Shown piece after piece: positions 1 through 6,127 of a stretch of DNA of 13,076 nucleotides. The stretch comes from Clostridia bacterium (GTDB lineage: Bacteria > Bacillota > Clostridia > Peptostreptococcales > Anaerovoracaceae): NCBI GenBank assembly GCA_900754805.1, contig CAAEEE010000148.1:1-13076 (forward strand), written 5' to 3'. Each line of letters begins with the position of its first letter. The stretch's first letter is position 1. The position numbers were made by a program, and so were the translations under genes. The notes under the pieces are model-generated. The model made no database searches, was not told where the DNA came from, and was given only the letters and a program-made list of their open reading frames with translations.

Positions 1-147
1 CCTCAATCAATTAGGAAATTTTCGGAAAGTATCAATCGAGATCCGGGAATTGTCTTGGGAAGGCTTCAAAATGACGGTTTGGTAGCATATAATGACCGTC
101 GAATGCAGGATCTAAAAAGCCGGTACAAAATACGAATTGAAAAATAA
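1..147 (+). CDS. ImmA/IrrE-type metallopeptidase domain protein, C-terminal fragment
   Basis: An open frame enters from the left edge and ends in TAA at 145-147, giving the last 48 residues. The tail has the signature of the C-terminus of ImmA/IrrE domains, which are often fused to HigA/Xre-type helix-turn-helix antitoxins: a DPGIVLGRLQNDGL block followed by a DLKSRY motif close to the end. In that family PGIVxGRLQ follows the zinc peptidase core and precedes a terminal LKxRY helix. The HExxH metal site and any DNA-binding domain would lie upstream, outside the window, so catalytic competence and toxin-antitoxin linkage cannot be judged. A strong hairpin terminator follows directly. The family call is from motif memory, but the match is specific. 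Confidence 0.72.
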   Translation, partial: PQSIRKFSESINRDPGIVLGRLQNDGLVAYNDRRMQDLKSRYKIRIEK

Positions 148-150
148 GCT

Positions 151-197
151 AAAAGAATTAACTCCAAAGTAATTAACTTTGAAGTTAATTCTTTTTT
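151..197. terminator. Bidirectional 20-bp hairpin terminator
   Basis: Left arm 151-170 pairs with right arm 176-195 around a 5-nt loop (171-175), with a single C/A mismatch (164/182). The arms start with AAAA and end in a T run (192-197), so the structure can end transcription both ways: for the ImmA/IrrE gene on the plus strand and for the EFR1 operon, whose last gene stops at 208 on the minus strand. Confidence 0.8.
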
Positions 198-207
198 AAG
201 TAGAAAG

Positions 208-1035
208 CTACAAATAAAAGCTGTTTTCGGCGCGCCTGCCGCCGTACATGGCTTCCAGCTCTTCTTTATGATAAAGATAGCCTGTGTCCGTAAAGAGTTT
301 CGCTCCTTGTGGGCATTTTTTTATGCAGGCGCAGCATTTGATGCAGATGCCGGGCGTCTGTGTGCAGTCGGCACGGTCAATCGCGCCCATCGGACACATT
401 TCACTGCACAGCCCGCAGCGGGTGCAGGCTTCGGTTGTGATTGGTTTCACCTTACGGATGTCGATAAAAGCACCGTGACGGTCACGAGGCTGATAATAAG
501 CGGCATTCGGGTCTCCGTCAACCTTAATTGCGCCGGCAGGTTGACAGAAAGCGACCGATTTTACCATCTTTCCAAAGACGGAAAGCGCAAAGTTTTCGGT
601 CTCTTTTAAGTCGTTTTCGTCCGGTCTGCCGCCGCCGAGCGTGTTTGAGAAGGAGTGTTCGCAGGAGAAAGCAGCGGCTGCAATCGTATGAAAATCGTGA
701 GACTCAAGCAGGGCGCAAAGCTCAGCAAGCGAATTGTCAAAAGCGCGGTTGCCAAAAGTGACAATCGGGACGGCATAAGCACCGTTGCCTGCAATAGTGT
801 CTAAATATTTCAGAAGCAGATTCGGAAGCCTTCCCGCATAGGTTGGACATCCGAAAACCACAAGGTCTGTTTCCGAAAGTGACGGGAAGGTTTCACGCGC
901 CGACGGCAGAGTGAAATCATATGCCCTGACTTCCACGCCGCAGCTTGCAGATAGGCAGTCAGCAACTGTCGTCACGATTTTTTCCGTCGTGCCTGTCGCG
1001 CTGAAAAATATTTTCCATACTCTTTTGATTTCCAT
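208..1035 (-). CDS. EFR1 family flavodoxin-ferredoxin fusion protein
   Basis: This 275-residue protein joins an N-terminal flavodoxin-like domain to a C-terminal two-cluster ferredoxin. The FMN phosphate-binding loop is visible as FFSATGTTEKI (residues 10-20), with FGCPTYAGRLP (61-71) as the second flavin loop. The ferredoxin part carries two complete CxxCxxCxxxCP motifs, at Cys204/207/210/214 and Cys231/234/237/241, expected to hold two [4Fe-4S] clusters. The architecture is that of the EFR1 family, cytosolic electron carriers common in anaerobes. The start is supported by an AGAAAGGAAG ribosome site about 9 nt upstream. It follows the Gx gene by 23 bp on the same strand, so it is probably the last gene of the NusG-II/Gx operon and may carry electrons to or from that membrane module. 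Its physiological partner is unknown. Confidence 0.85.
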   Translation of the reverse strand: MEIKRVWKIFFSATGTTEKIVTTVADCLSASCGVEVRAYDFTLPSARETFPSLSETDLVVFGCPTYAGRLPNLLLKYLDTIAGNGAYAVPIVTFGNRAFDNSLAELCALLESHDFHTIAAAAFSCEHSFSNTLGGGRPDENDLKETENFALSVFGKMVKSVAFCQPAGAIKVDGDPNAAYYQPRDRHGAFIDIRKVKPITTEACTRCGLCSEMCPMGAIDRADCTQTPGICIKCCACIKKCPQGAKLFTDTGYLYHKEELEAMYGGRRAENSFYL

Positions 1036-1058
1036 AATACATCTTCCTTTCTAAAGCC

Positions 1059-1628
1059 TCAGCGGATATCCGACGGAAGTCTTTTTTCAATAATATAGGA
1101 AAGCATACCGATGAGGATGCCTCCCATCAGACCTGTAAACAGCAGAACTGAAAAGTAACTCATCAAAGCAGCATTGGATACGATGAAACAAGCCGCAGTC
1201 AGCTGACCGAGGTTGTGCGCCACGCCGCCCGCCATGCTCACGCCGACCATGCTGAACAGCCCGGTGCGCTTGAGAAGCACCATTACAACGAGGCTTAAAA
1301 TACCGCCGGCAAAGGAATAAATCATGCCGAACACCCCGCTGAACAAAAGCCCCGCGATTACGATGCGGACGCAGTTAATTGAAAACGCATATCGGAATCC
1401 CATGCGATACAGAGCAATCAGAATCACCAGGTTGGCAATACCGAGTTTTATGCCCGGAATCGGTACGGGAATCGGAATTAAAACCTCCACATAGGAGAAG
1501 ATTAAAGCAAGGGCCGCAAACATCGCCGAAAAAGCCAGGCGGCGGGTTTTCGCCACGCGGATGTATTCGCCGGAAACTGCCTGTACGCGGCTGCCGCGCG
1601 TTTTATCTCGTTTAGCCGGAGATGACAT
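1059..1628 (-). CDS. Gx transporter family membrane protein (EetB-like, Hpre_diP_synt_I domain)
   Basis: A hydrophobic 189-residue protein with a hydrophilic N-terminus of about 27 residues and roughly five membrane segments. The block PIPGIKLGIANLVI and the later GGVAHNLGQL are typical of the family named Gx transporter or heptaprenyl diphosphate synthase component I-like. Members resemble ECF S components and sit next to NusG domain II proteins in flavin-based extracellular electron transfer loci (EetA/EetB) and near Rnf genes. The ATG at 1626-1628 is chosen because AAAGGAGGTG lies about 8 nt upstream; the ATG two codons earlier is too close to that site, and the longer open frame reaching back to 1757 runs antisense-free through the upstream gene without its own ribosome site. 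The gene overlaps the NusG-II gene by 17 bp, suggesting translational coupling. The exact role is unproven. Confidence 0.8.
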   Translation of the reverse strand: MSSPAKRDKTRGSRVQAVSGEYIRVAKTRRLAFSAMFAALALIFSYVEVLIPIPVPIPGIKLGIANLVILIALYRMGFRYAFSINCVRIVIAGLLFSGVFGMIYSFAGGILSLVVMVLLKRTGLFSMVGVSMAGGVAHNLGQLTAACFIVSNAALMSYFSVLLFTGLMGGILIGMLSYIIEKRLPSDIR

Positions 1629-1992
1629 CGACATCACCTCCTTTTGGATTCTCTTCAGAATCCGAACGAATCTGAATGATGACTTTGTTCGGAAGACAGG
1701 CAATGCTGTCTTTTGTCTGTGAAATTGCGCCTGTGTGCACGCAGACCTGATTTTCACAGGACGAAGAAGTCATTGAAACCTTACCGTCTTTTATGGTAAT
1801 ATGGTTAGAGCGGCCTTGGCGGTTCACATCAATCTCGCGCTCTTCGGACAGAGAATAAATGCCGAAAATTTCGCCGTCTGCGGTAATGACAACCTCATTT
1901 CCCGTTTGACTTGCGAAAAGAGAATACCAGGAGACGAAAAGACCGACCACAATAATCGCTATACATAAAACAATATCTGCTTTTTTAATCAT
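1612..1992 (-). CDS. NusG domain II-containing membrane-anchored protein (EetA-like)
   Basis: A 126-residue protein with one N-terminal membrane anchor (about residues 6-27, hydrophobic run IVLCIAIIVVGLFVSW), followed by an extracytoplasmic NusG domain II-type beta domain. Family features are the CENQVCVHTGAIS block and IACLPNKVIIQI near the end, placing three cysteines at 79, 84 and 99. Proteins of this type precede Gx family proteins in electron transfer loci (EetA/EetB) and occur near flavinylated redox proteins. Translation starts at the ATG at 1990-1992, with AGGGAG about 7 nt upstream. It is the first gene of a minus-strand operon with the Gx and EFR1 genes, and its start lies only 30 bp from the divergent ApbE start, so the opposing promoters must extend into the coding regions. 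Confidence 0.82.
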   Translation of the reverse strand: MIKKADIVLCIAIIVVGLFVSWYSLFASQTGNEVVITADGEIFGIYSLSEEREIDVNRQGRSNHITIKDGKVSMTSSSCENQVCVHTGAISQTKDSIACLPNKVIIQIRSDSEENPKGGDVDVISG

Positions 1993-2022
1993 ATAAACTC
2001 CCTATGAAAGGTTGAATAAACT

Positions 2023-3168
2023 ATGAAAAATAGAATATCAAAGACTCGCCTTGCAGCAAAGAAATTCTGTGCGCTGGCGATTTCCTTAATCCTTATTATA
2101 TCACAAACAGCATGCACCGAAAACCAAAAAAATAATGCAAACACGGGTGTAAGCAAGACCGGATTTTATTTGGATACAATCTGTACGATTACGATTTTCG
2201 GCGTGGAAGATTTGAACGGAGAGTTTTCGGAACTTTCGGAGGACGAACTGAATCAAAAACTTTTGCTGCTGATTACGGATGCCTTTCAGCTCTGCGACAA
2301 GTATGAAAAAATGTTGAGTAAAACAATCGATACTTCCGACATCGCACGCATCAACGCAGCAGGCGGGAAAGCTGTAAAAGTCAATGATGAGACTATCGAG
2401 GTAATTCAGAAAGGAATCCGGTACGGAGAACTGTCGCAGGGTGCCTTCGATATTACCATCGGTAAGGCGACCGACCTTTGGGGCTTTCGAGAGGCTGAGG
2501 CAGGTGAGGAAACAGAAAGCGGCATGAGTGGACAGATTCCGGATGCGGATGTGCTGGCGGAAACGATGAAGCATGTAGATTGGAGCAAAGCTAAGATCAA
2601 AGGAAATACGGTTCAGCTGGAAGATTCGGAAATGGAGCTCGACCTCGGCGGAATTGCAAAAGGATATATCGCGGACAAGGTGACACAGTTCCTTGAAGCT
2701 GCAGGCGTGAGAAGCGCCATTGTTGACCTTGGCGGCAATATCGTAGCGATTGGCGGAAAGGCAGAAGCTCTGATTAATGCAGAAGGAGAACCGATTGCAT
2801 TCAAGATCGGAATCAAAGACCCACAGTCTGCAAGTGGGGGCTTGATCGGCACAATCCCGGCTGTCGATAAAACAGTCGTAACATCCGGCACATACGAGCG
2901 CTATTTTGTCGCTGATGGAAAGAAATATCACCATATTTTGAACAGTAAGAGCGGTATGCCGACCGATACGGATGTTTTGTCGGTTACGATTATCTCAGAG
3001 AAAGGGCATTCTGCGGACTGCGACGCGCTGTCGACAAGCTGTCTGGCGCTGGGCGTTGAAAAGGGAATGTCTCTGGTTCAAAGCATTAAGGACACAGAAG
3101 CAATCTTTGTGGATACCGATGGACAGATTCATCTGACATCAGAGGAAATCGGTTTTGAAAAGAGCTGA
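2023..3168 (+). CDS. apbE: FAD:protein FMN transferase, ApbE family lipoprotein
   Basis: A 381-residue ApbE protein, which transfers FMN from FAD to a threonine or serine of extracytoplasmic redox proteins. An N-terminal signal peptide (basic n-region, hydrophobic core about 16-28) ends at Cys31, the likely lipid anchor; the lipobox QTAC has an unusual Gln at -3. Family blocks follow in order: FYLDTICTITIFG (48-60), GAFDITIGKATDLWGF (140-155), ELDLGGIAKGYIADKV (205-220), IVDLGGNI (233-240), and the Mg2+/flavin region SADCDALSTSCLALG (330-344). The usual HIIDPxTG block reads HHILNSKSG here. Length is normal for the family. It diverges from the NusG-II/Gx/EFR1 operon, paralleling FmnB in flavin-based electron transfer loci. 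No FMN-acceptor protein (DxTGAT-type motif) is encoded in the window. Confidence 0.92.
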   Translation: MKNRISKTRLAAKKFCALAISLILIISQTACTENQKNNANTGVSKTGFYLDTICTITIFGVEDLNGEFSELSEDELNQKLLLLITDAFQLCDKYEKMLSKTIDTSDIARINAAGGKAVKVNDETIEVIQKGIRYGELSQGAFDITIGKATDLWGFREAEAGEETESGMSGQIPDADVLAETMKHVDWSKAKIKGNTVQLEDSEMELDLGGIAKGYIADKVTQFLEAAGVRSAIVDLGGNIVAIGGKAEALINAEGEPIAFKIGIKDPQSASGGLIGTIPAVDKTVVTSGTYERYFVADGKKYHHILNSKSGMPTDTDVLSVTIISEKGHSADCDALSTSCLALGVEKGMSLVQSIKDTEAIFVDTDGQIHLTSEEIGFEKS

Positions 3169-3172
3169 TTAT

Positions 3173-3201
3173 CGGCAGCGTCCGAAGCGGACGGAGTGCC
3201 G
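3173..3201. terminator. Hairpin between convergent ApbE and MocR genes
   Basis: Within the 38-nt gap between two convergent genes, CGTCCG (3179-3184) pairs with CGGACG (3188-3193) around a 3-nt loop, extended by CGGCA (3173-3177) with TGCCG (3197-3201). Neither side has a clear T run, so this is a weak intrinsic terminator candidate or simply an RNA 3'-end hairpin. Confidence 0.45.
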
Positions 3202-3206
3202 AAAGG

Positions 3207-4643
3207 CTATGCTTCCGATGCCCATAGCACAGTCAGCTCGTGAATCAATGAATCAATTTGAGCAAGTGGAATCTGGCTGTAGTAAAAAATTAAAGCGCTG
3301 GTTTCCTGGTCAGTGATTTCCGACAGCGGAACCATTTGAAGGCCGAGTGACTTTGCCTCTTCGCAAAGCTGCTCGGCTTTTTTCGCGGAGCGGACTTTTA
3401 CGGTCAGATTGATACCGGAATGCGTGTCAATCGGCGTGAGGATGCCTTTGCCGTGTGCGGCGAAGGACTGAAGCACCGTCTGCAATTTTTGGGAATACAG
3501 GCTGCGGAGCTTGCGGATTCCGGTGTAATAATAACCGTCCTCCATGAAAAAAGCCAGAGTGAGCTGCTCGGATTTCGAGCAGGTTTGTGTATACTGATGC
3601 TTGATGCTGCGAAAGATTTCCGCCATATTTTCGGGAAGAACCATGTAGGAGATTTTCACTGCAGGAAAGAGCGTTGACGAGAAGGTGCCCAGATAGACCA
3701 CACAGCCGCGGCTGTCCAGACCCTGAAGCGCAGGGACAGGCTTGCCGAAGTAGCGAAGCTCGCTGTCATAATCGTCCTCGATGACAACGCTGTTGTTTTC
3801 TGCTGCCCAGTCTAAAATTTCATATCGCCGCCCAATCGGCATGACTGCGCCTGTCGGAAACTGATTCGAGGGATTGACATAAACCGCAGACGGAATATTC
3901 GTCGGAAGCTTGGCAATTTCAATCCCGTCCCGGGCAACCGGAATGTGGGAAATCGTGAAACCGGCATCGCGGAACATGCTTTGCACCGGAAGGTAACCGG
4001 GAGCCTCCAGAGAGACGAGGCGAATTCCCATTTTCAGCAGGATACGGGAAAGGTGACTGGTAATTTGCTGCGTTCCGGCACTGATCACAATGCGCTCGGG
4101 ACTTGCGGTAACGCCGCGGGAAGCATAGAGGTATTTCGCGATTTCAAAGCGCAGCGCGGCCTCGCCCTGCGGGTCGCTCTCAAACAAAAGTAAGTCAGAA
4201 TACTCGTTAAAAACCCTCGCCGCGCATTTTTTCCATTTTACGAAATCGAAACAGCTTGAGTCCGTGATATAGGCGGAAGCCTGAAAAGTGAAACCTCCCA
4301 TTTCGGGAAAGATAGGAACAGAGCTCGAAGAAAGAGGGGGTATATGCACAGTGTCGTCAGCCTTTTCGGCGTCAGGCGAAGCAGCGGAAAGCGGCGAAAT
4401 CTCCGCAATATAATAGCCGGATTTCGCCCTGCTGATGATGTAGCCTTCCACAAGGAGCTGATTATATGCCAGCTCGGCAGTCGTGATACTGATGTCTAAA
4501 TCACGGGAAAGCGTGCGCAGCGACGGAAGCTTTTCGCCGCTCTTCATTTCCCCGGAAAGAATCTGCTGCTTGACTGCGTCGTATAACTGTAGATATAAAA
4601 ATCTTTCATTATTGTTACTTTGCTCTAAGAAAATCGGCTTCAT
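3207..4643 (-). CDS. MocR-family GntR-type regulator with aminotransferase-like domain, PLP lysine missing
   Basis: A 478-residue MocR/GabR/PdxR-type regulator. A GntR winged helix occupies about residues 14-80 (LYDAVKQQILSGEMKSGEKLPS, then LVEGYIISRAKSGYYIA), followed by a fold-type I aminotransferase domain from about 130 to the end. PLP-site landmarks remain: SAGTQQ (188-193), VNPSNQFPTGA (256-266) and EDDYDSE (289-295), with Asp290/Tyr292 matching GabR Asp279/Tyr281. The lysine that should form the Schiff base, in GTFSK, is Ser323 (GTFSST), and the residue matching GabR Arg319 is Lys330. The protein therefore may bind PLP only non-covalently or sense something else. ATG at 4641-4643 has GGAGGAA upstream. 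It diverges from an ECF S component gene, its probable target. Length is normal for the family. Confidence 0.88.
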   Translation of the reverse strand: MKPIFLEQSNNNERFLYLQLYDAVKQQILSGEMKSGEKLPSLRTLSRDLDISITTAELAYNQLLVEGYIISRAKSGYYIAEISPLSAASPDAEKADDTVHIPPLSSSSVPIFPEMGGFTFQASAYITDSSCFDFVKWKKCAARVFNEYSDLLLFESDPQGEAALRFEIAKYLYASRGVTASPERIVISAGTQQITSHLSRILLKMGIRLVSLEAPGYLPVQSMFRDAGFTISHIPVARDGIEIAKLPTNIPSAVYVNPSNQFPTGAVMPIGRRYEILDWAAENNSVVIEDDYDSELRYFGKPVPALQGLDSRGCVVYLGTFSSTLFPAVKISYMVLPENMAEIFRSIKHQYTQTCSKSEQLTLAFFMEDGYYYTGIRKLRSLYSQKLQTVLQSFAAHGKGILTPIDTHSGINLTVKVRSAKKAEQLCEEAKSLGLQMVPLSEITDQETSALIFYYSQIPLAQIDSLIHELTVLWASEA

Positions 4644-4694
4644 AATCTATATTCCTCCAAACTGTCTATATAAAAATAAATATTTTTGCATATT

Positions 4695-4721
4695 TTAACA
4701 ATAACACATTCGATGTATAAT
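4695..4721 (+). promoter_or_regulatory. Candidate promoter for the ECF S component gene
   Basis: TTAACA (4695-4700) and a perfect TATAAT (4716-4721) are separated by 15 bp, shorter than the usual 17, which suggests help from an activator such as the divergent MocR protein. The region between the two start codons (4644-4755) is very AT-rich and must also hold the MocR promoter. Confidence 0.4.
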
Positions 4722-4755
4722 AGCAATATAAACAAGGGATAATGAGGTGAGGAAA

Positions 4756-5316
4756 ATGAACAGAAATGAAAAGACTTATACAATAGTGATGACAGCAATG
4801 ATGACATGTCTGGTACTTCTTACAACATATACGTTTAAAATTCCGACTCCTTTTCAGGGCTATGTGCATCTTGGGGACGCGATGATTTTTTTGAGTGTAC
4901 TTGTCCTGGGAAGAAAAAACGGTGCTGTGGCTGCAGCTTTTGGCTCAGCACTCGCAGATCTTTTGGGCGGCTATGTGGCGTTCGCTCCATGGACGTTTGT
5001 CATTAAAGGACTTATGGCACTTGTTATGGGATGGTTCATCGCCTTTATGACGAAAAAAGAGAGTGAGTCTTTAAAAGTTTGCGGAGTACCGCTGATTGAA
5101 ATCGTAGGAATGATTCTTGCGGGAGCTGTGATGGTTCTCGGCTACGGAGTCGCAGACGCGGTCTTAGCAGGCAACATCATGACGGGCATCCTCAGTATGC
5201 CTGCAAACTGCGGACAGTTCGCAGCGGGAGTGGTAATTGCAAGTGTTCTTGCGGCGGCTCTCTACAAAACCCCGGCAAAGAAGTATTTCACATACAGACT
5301 GGATGAAGCAAGATAA
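4756..5316 (+). CDS. ECF transporter S component (PF07155-like), candidate vitamin B6 uptake
   Basis: A 186-residue, six-helix membrane protein that resembles the substrate-binding S component of energy-coupling factor transporters of the HmpT/PdxU group. Typical features are the first-helix TAMMTCLVLLTTYTFKIPTP region, GYVHLGDAMIFLSVLVLG, and ALADLLGGYVAFAPWTFVIKG. S components bind a vitamin and use a shared EcfA/A'/T module, not encoded here. ATG 4756 is chosen because GAGGTGA, a near-perfect Shine-Dalgarno, sits 5 nt upstream; a GTG at 4747 would add three residues. It diverges from a MocR-type regulator; PdxR members of that group control pyridoxine transport, so vitamin B6 is a reasonable guess. 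A thiamin precursor or another vitamin remains possible, and the missing PLP lysine in the regulator weakens the B6 case. Confidence 0.85.
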   Translation: MNRNEKTYTIVMTAMMTCLVLLTTYTFKIPTPFQGYVHLGDAMIFLSVLVLGRKNGAVAAAFGSALADLLGGYVAFAPWTFVIKGLMALVMGWFIAFMTKKESESLKVCGVPLIEIVGMILAGAVMVLGYGVADAVLAGNIMTGILSMPANCGQFAAGVVIASVLAAALYKTPAKKYFTYRLDEAR

Positions 5317-5337
5317 CAAATAATAAGGATACACAAC

Positions 5338-5378
5338 AAAATCCGGCGGATTCACAAATCGGAAGCTGCCGGATTTTT
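5338..5378. terminator. Bidirectional terminator between convergent genes
   Basis: AAAATCCGGC (5338-5347) pairs perfectly with GCCGGATTTT (5368-5377) around a 20-nt loop, and a T run follows on both strands. It sits between the ECF S gene (ends 5316) and the minus-strand C_GCAxxG_C_C gene (ends 5405) and can serve both. Confidence 0.75.
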
Positions 5379-5404
5379 AGTGGAATAAGATTTATTTCGT
5401 TCTG

Positions 5405-5935
5405 TTAGTTTTTCTTTAACTTTCCTTCAACAATCATACGTGCAATTTTTTCTGCACAGTATGCAACTGCTGTCGCACAGTGGAAAGTGCCGTTGTGATC
5501 CATGTATCCCTGGTCACCTTCCGGTGTCTTCCAGTCATATACAGCACCCATGTTGTGAATCATTACTTCCGAGCATAAGATTCCGTCGTATTCTTTGCGG
5601 AAGTCTTCAACGAGTTCACGAATCATTTCGTGACATTTTTCGTAATCGCCGCCAAGATCGTTAATCGGTCTTCCGTAGCAAAGGCTGATTGCCCATGCAG
5701 CAGCGTTTAATGCACCGCAGGTTCCAAGGAGCGAACATCCGCATCCGCCTGCAATGCCGAAGCAAGCCTGAAGCATATCTTCCGTAATTCCTAAATCAGG
5801 GAAAGCAGCATATAAGCCGTTTAAGCAGCTCTGAATACAGTTTCCGTAATCCGTTTCCGTCTGAAAACCTACATCCATTGCCTTTTTTACAAGTGCTTCC
5901 TTTTCCTCATGGGATAATTTCGTATAATCCTGCAT
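5405..5935 (-). CDS. C_GCAxxG_C_C family cysteine-rich protein
   Basis: A 176-residue soluble protein matching the C_GCAxxG_C_C family, named for its cysteine pattern and thought to bind metal or act in redox. The central block ACFGIAGGCGCSLLGTCGALNAA (split at residues 57-79) contains Cys58, 65, 67 and 73, with Ser in place of the usual Ala after GC. Further conserved cysteines are at 33, 37, 86, 101, 121, 153 and 160. The function of the family is not established. ATG at 5933-5935 is preferred over an upstream in-frame ATG at 5959 because AAGGAAGAAGG lies 9 nt before it; the upstream start would translate the ribosome site itself. The gene stands alone, diverging from the CoA-disulfide reductase gene, and has its own candidate promoter. 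Confidence 0.83.
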   Translation of the reverse strand: MQDYTKLSHEEKEALVKKAMDVGFQTETDYGNCIQSCLNGLYAAFPDLGITEDMLQACFGIAGGCGCSLLGTCGALNAAAWAISLCYGRPINDLGGDYEKCHEMIRELVEDFRKEYDGILCSEVMIHNMGAVYDWKTPEGDQGYMDHNGTFHCATAVAYCAEKIARMIVEGKLKKN

Positions 5936-5970
5936 ATCTATTCGCCTTCTTCCTTTCATACTGTAGGTTC

Positions 5971-5999
5971 ATTTTAATTTATATTTTGTGAAAAAACAA
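5971..5999 (-). promoter_or_regulatory. Candidate promoter for the C_GCAxxG_C_C gene
   Basis: Read on the minus strand, TTGTTT (5999-5994) and TAAAAT (5976-5971) are separated by exactly 17 bp and lie about 35 nt upstream of the chosen start codon. Confidence 0.45.
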
Positions 6000-6040
6000 G
6001 CAAATTAAGAAAATAACAAGATAATTAGCAAACAGGTAGA

Positions 6041-6069
6041 TTGTATTCGGGTTTTGGAAATGGTACTAT
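6041..6069 (+). promoter_or_regulatory. Candidate promoter for the CoA-disulfide reductase gene
   Basis: TTGTAT (6041-6046) and TACTAT (6064-6069) are 17 bp apart. Other -10-like strings (TATTAT at 6067, TATATA at 6075) occur nearby, so the precise start is uncertain. Confidence 0.33.
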
Positions 6070-6092
6070 TATCTTATATAAAGCAAATGATA

Positions 6093-6111
6093 AAATGTCA
6101 AGCGGACATTT
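6093..6111. promoter_or_regulatory. Palindrome in the leader of the CoA-disulfide reductase gene
   Basis: AAATGTC (6093-6099) and GACATTT (6105-6111) form a perfect 7-bp inverted repeat with a 5-nt centre, ending just before the AAAGGGAGG ribosome site. It could be a repressor operator downstream of the promoter or a small RNA hairpin next to the ribosome site. Confidence 0.4.
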
Positions 6112-6127
6112 AAAGGGAGGAAATAAA

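Noticed and set aside
1629..1757. Longer N-terminus for the Gx protein
   Set aside because: The extra 43 codons lie inside the NusG-II gene in another frame and lack a ribosome site, whereas AAAGGAGGTG marks the start at 1628.
2101..2934. 277-codon open frame on the minus strand inside ApbE
   Set aside because: It lies fully antisense to a gene with all ApbE motifs, its translation shows no recognisable domain and it has no convincing ribosome site.
4646..4671. Two TCTATAT copies 19 bp apart near the MocR start as a MocR operator
   Set aside because: The copies are short, AT-rich and overlap the MocR ribosome site; chance occurrence in this AT-rich gap is likely.
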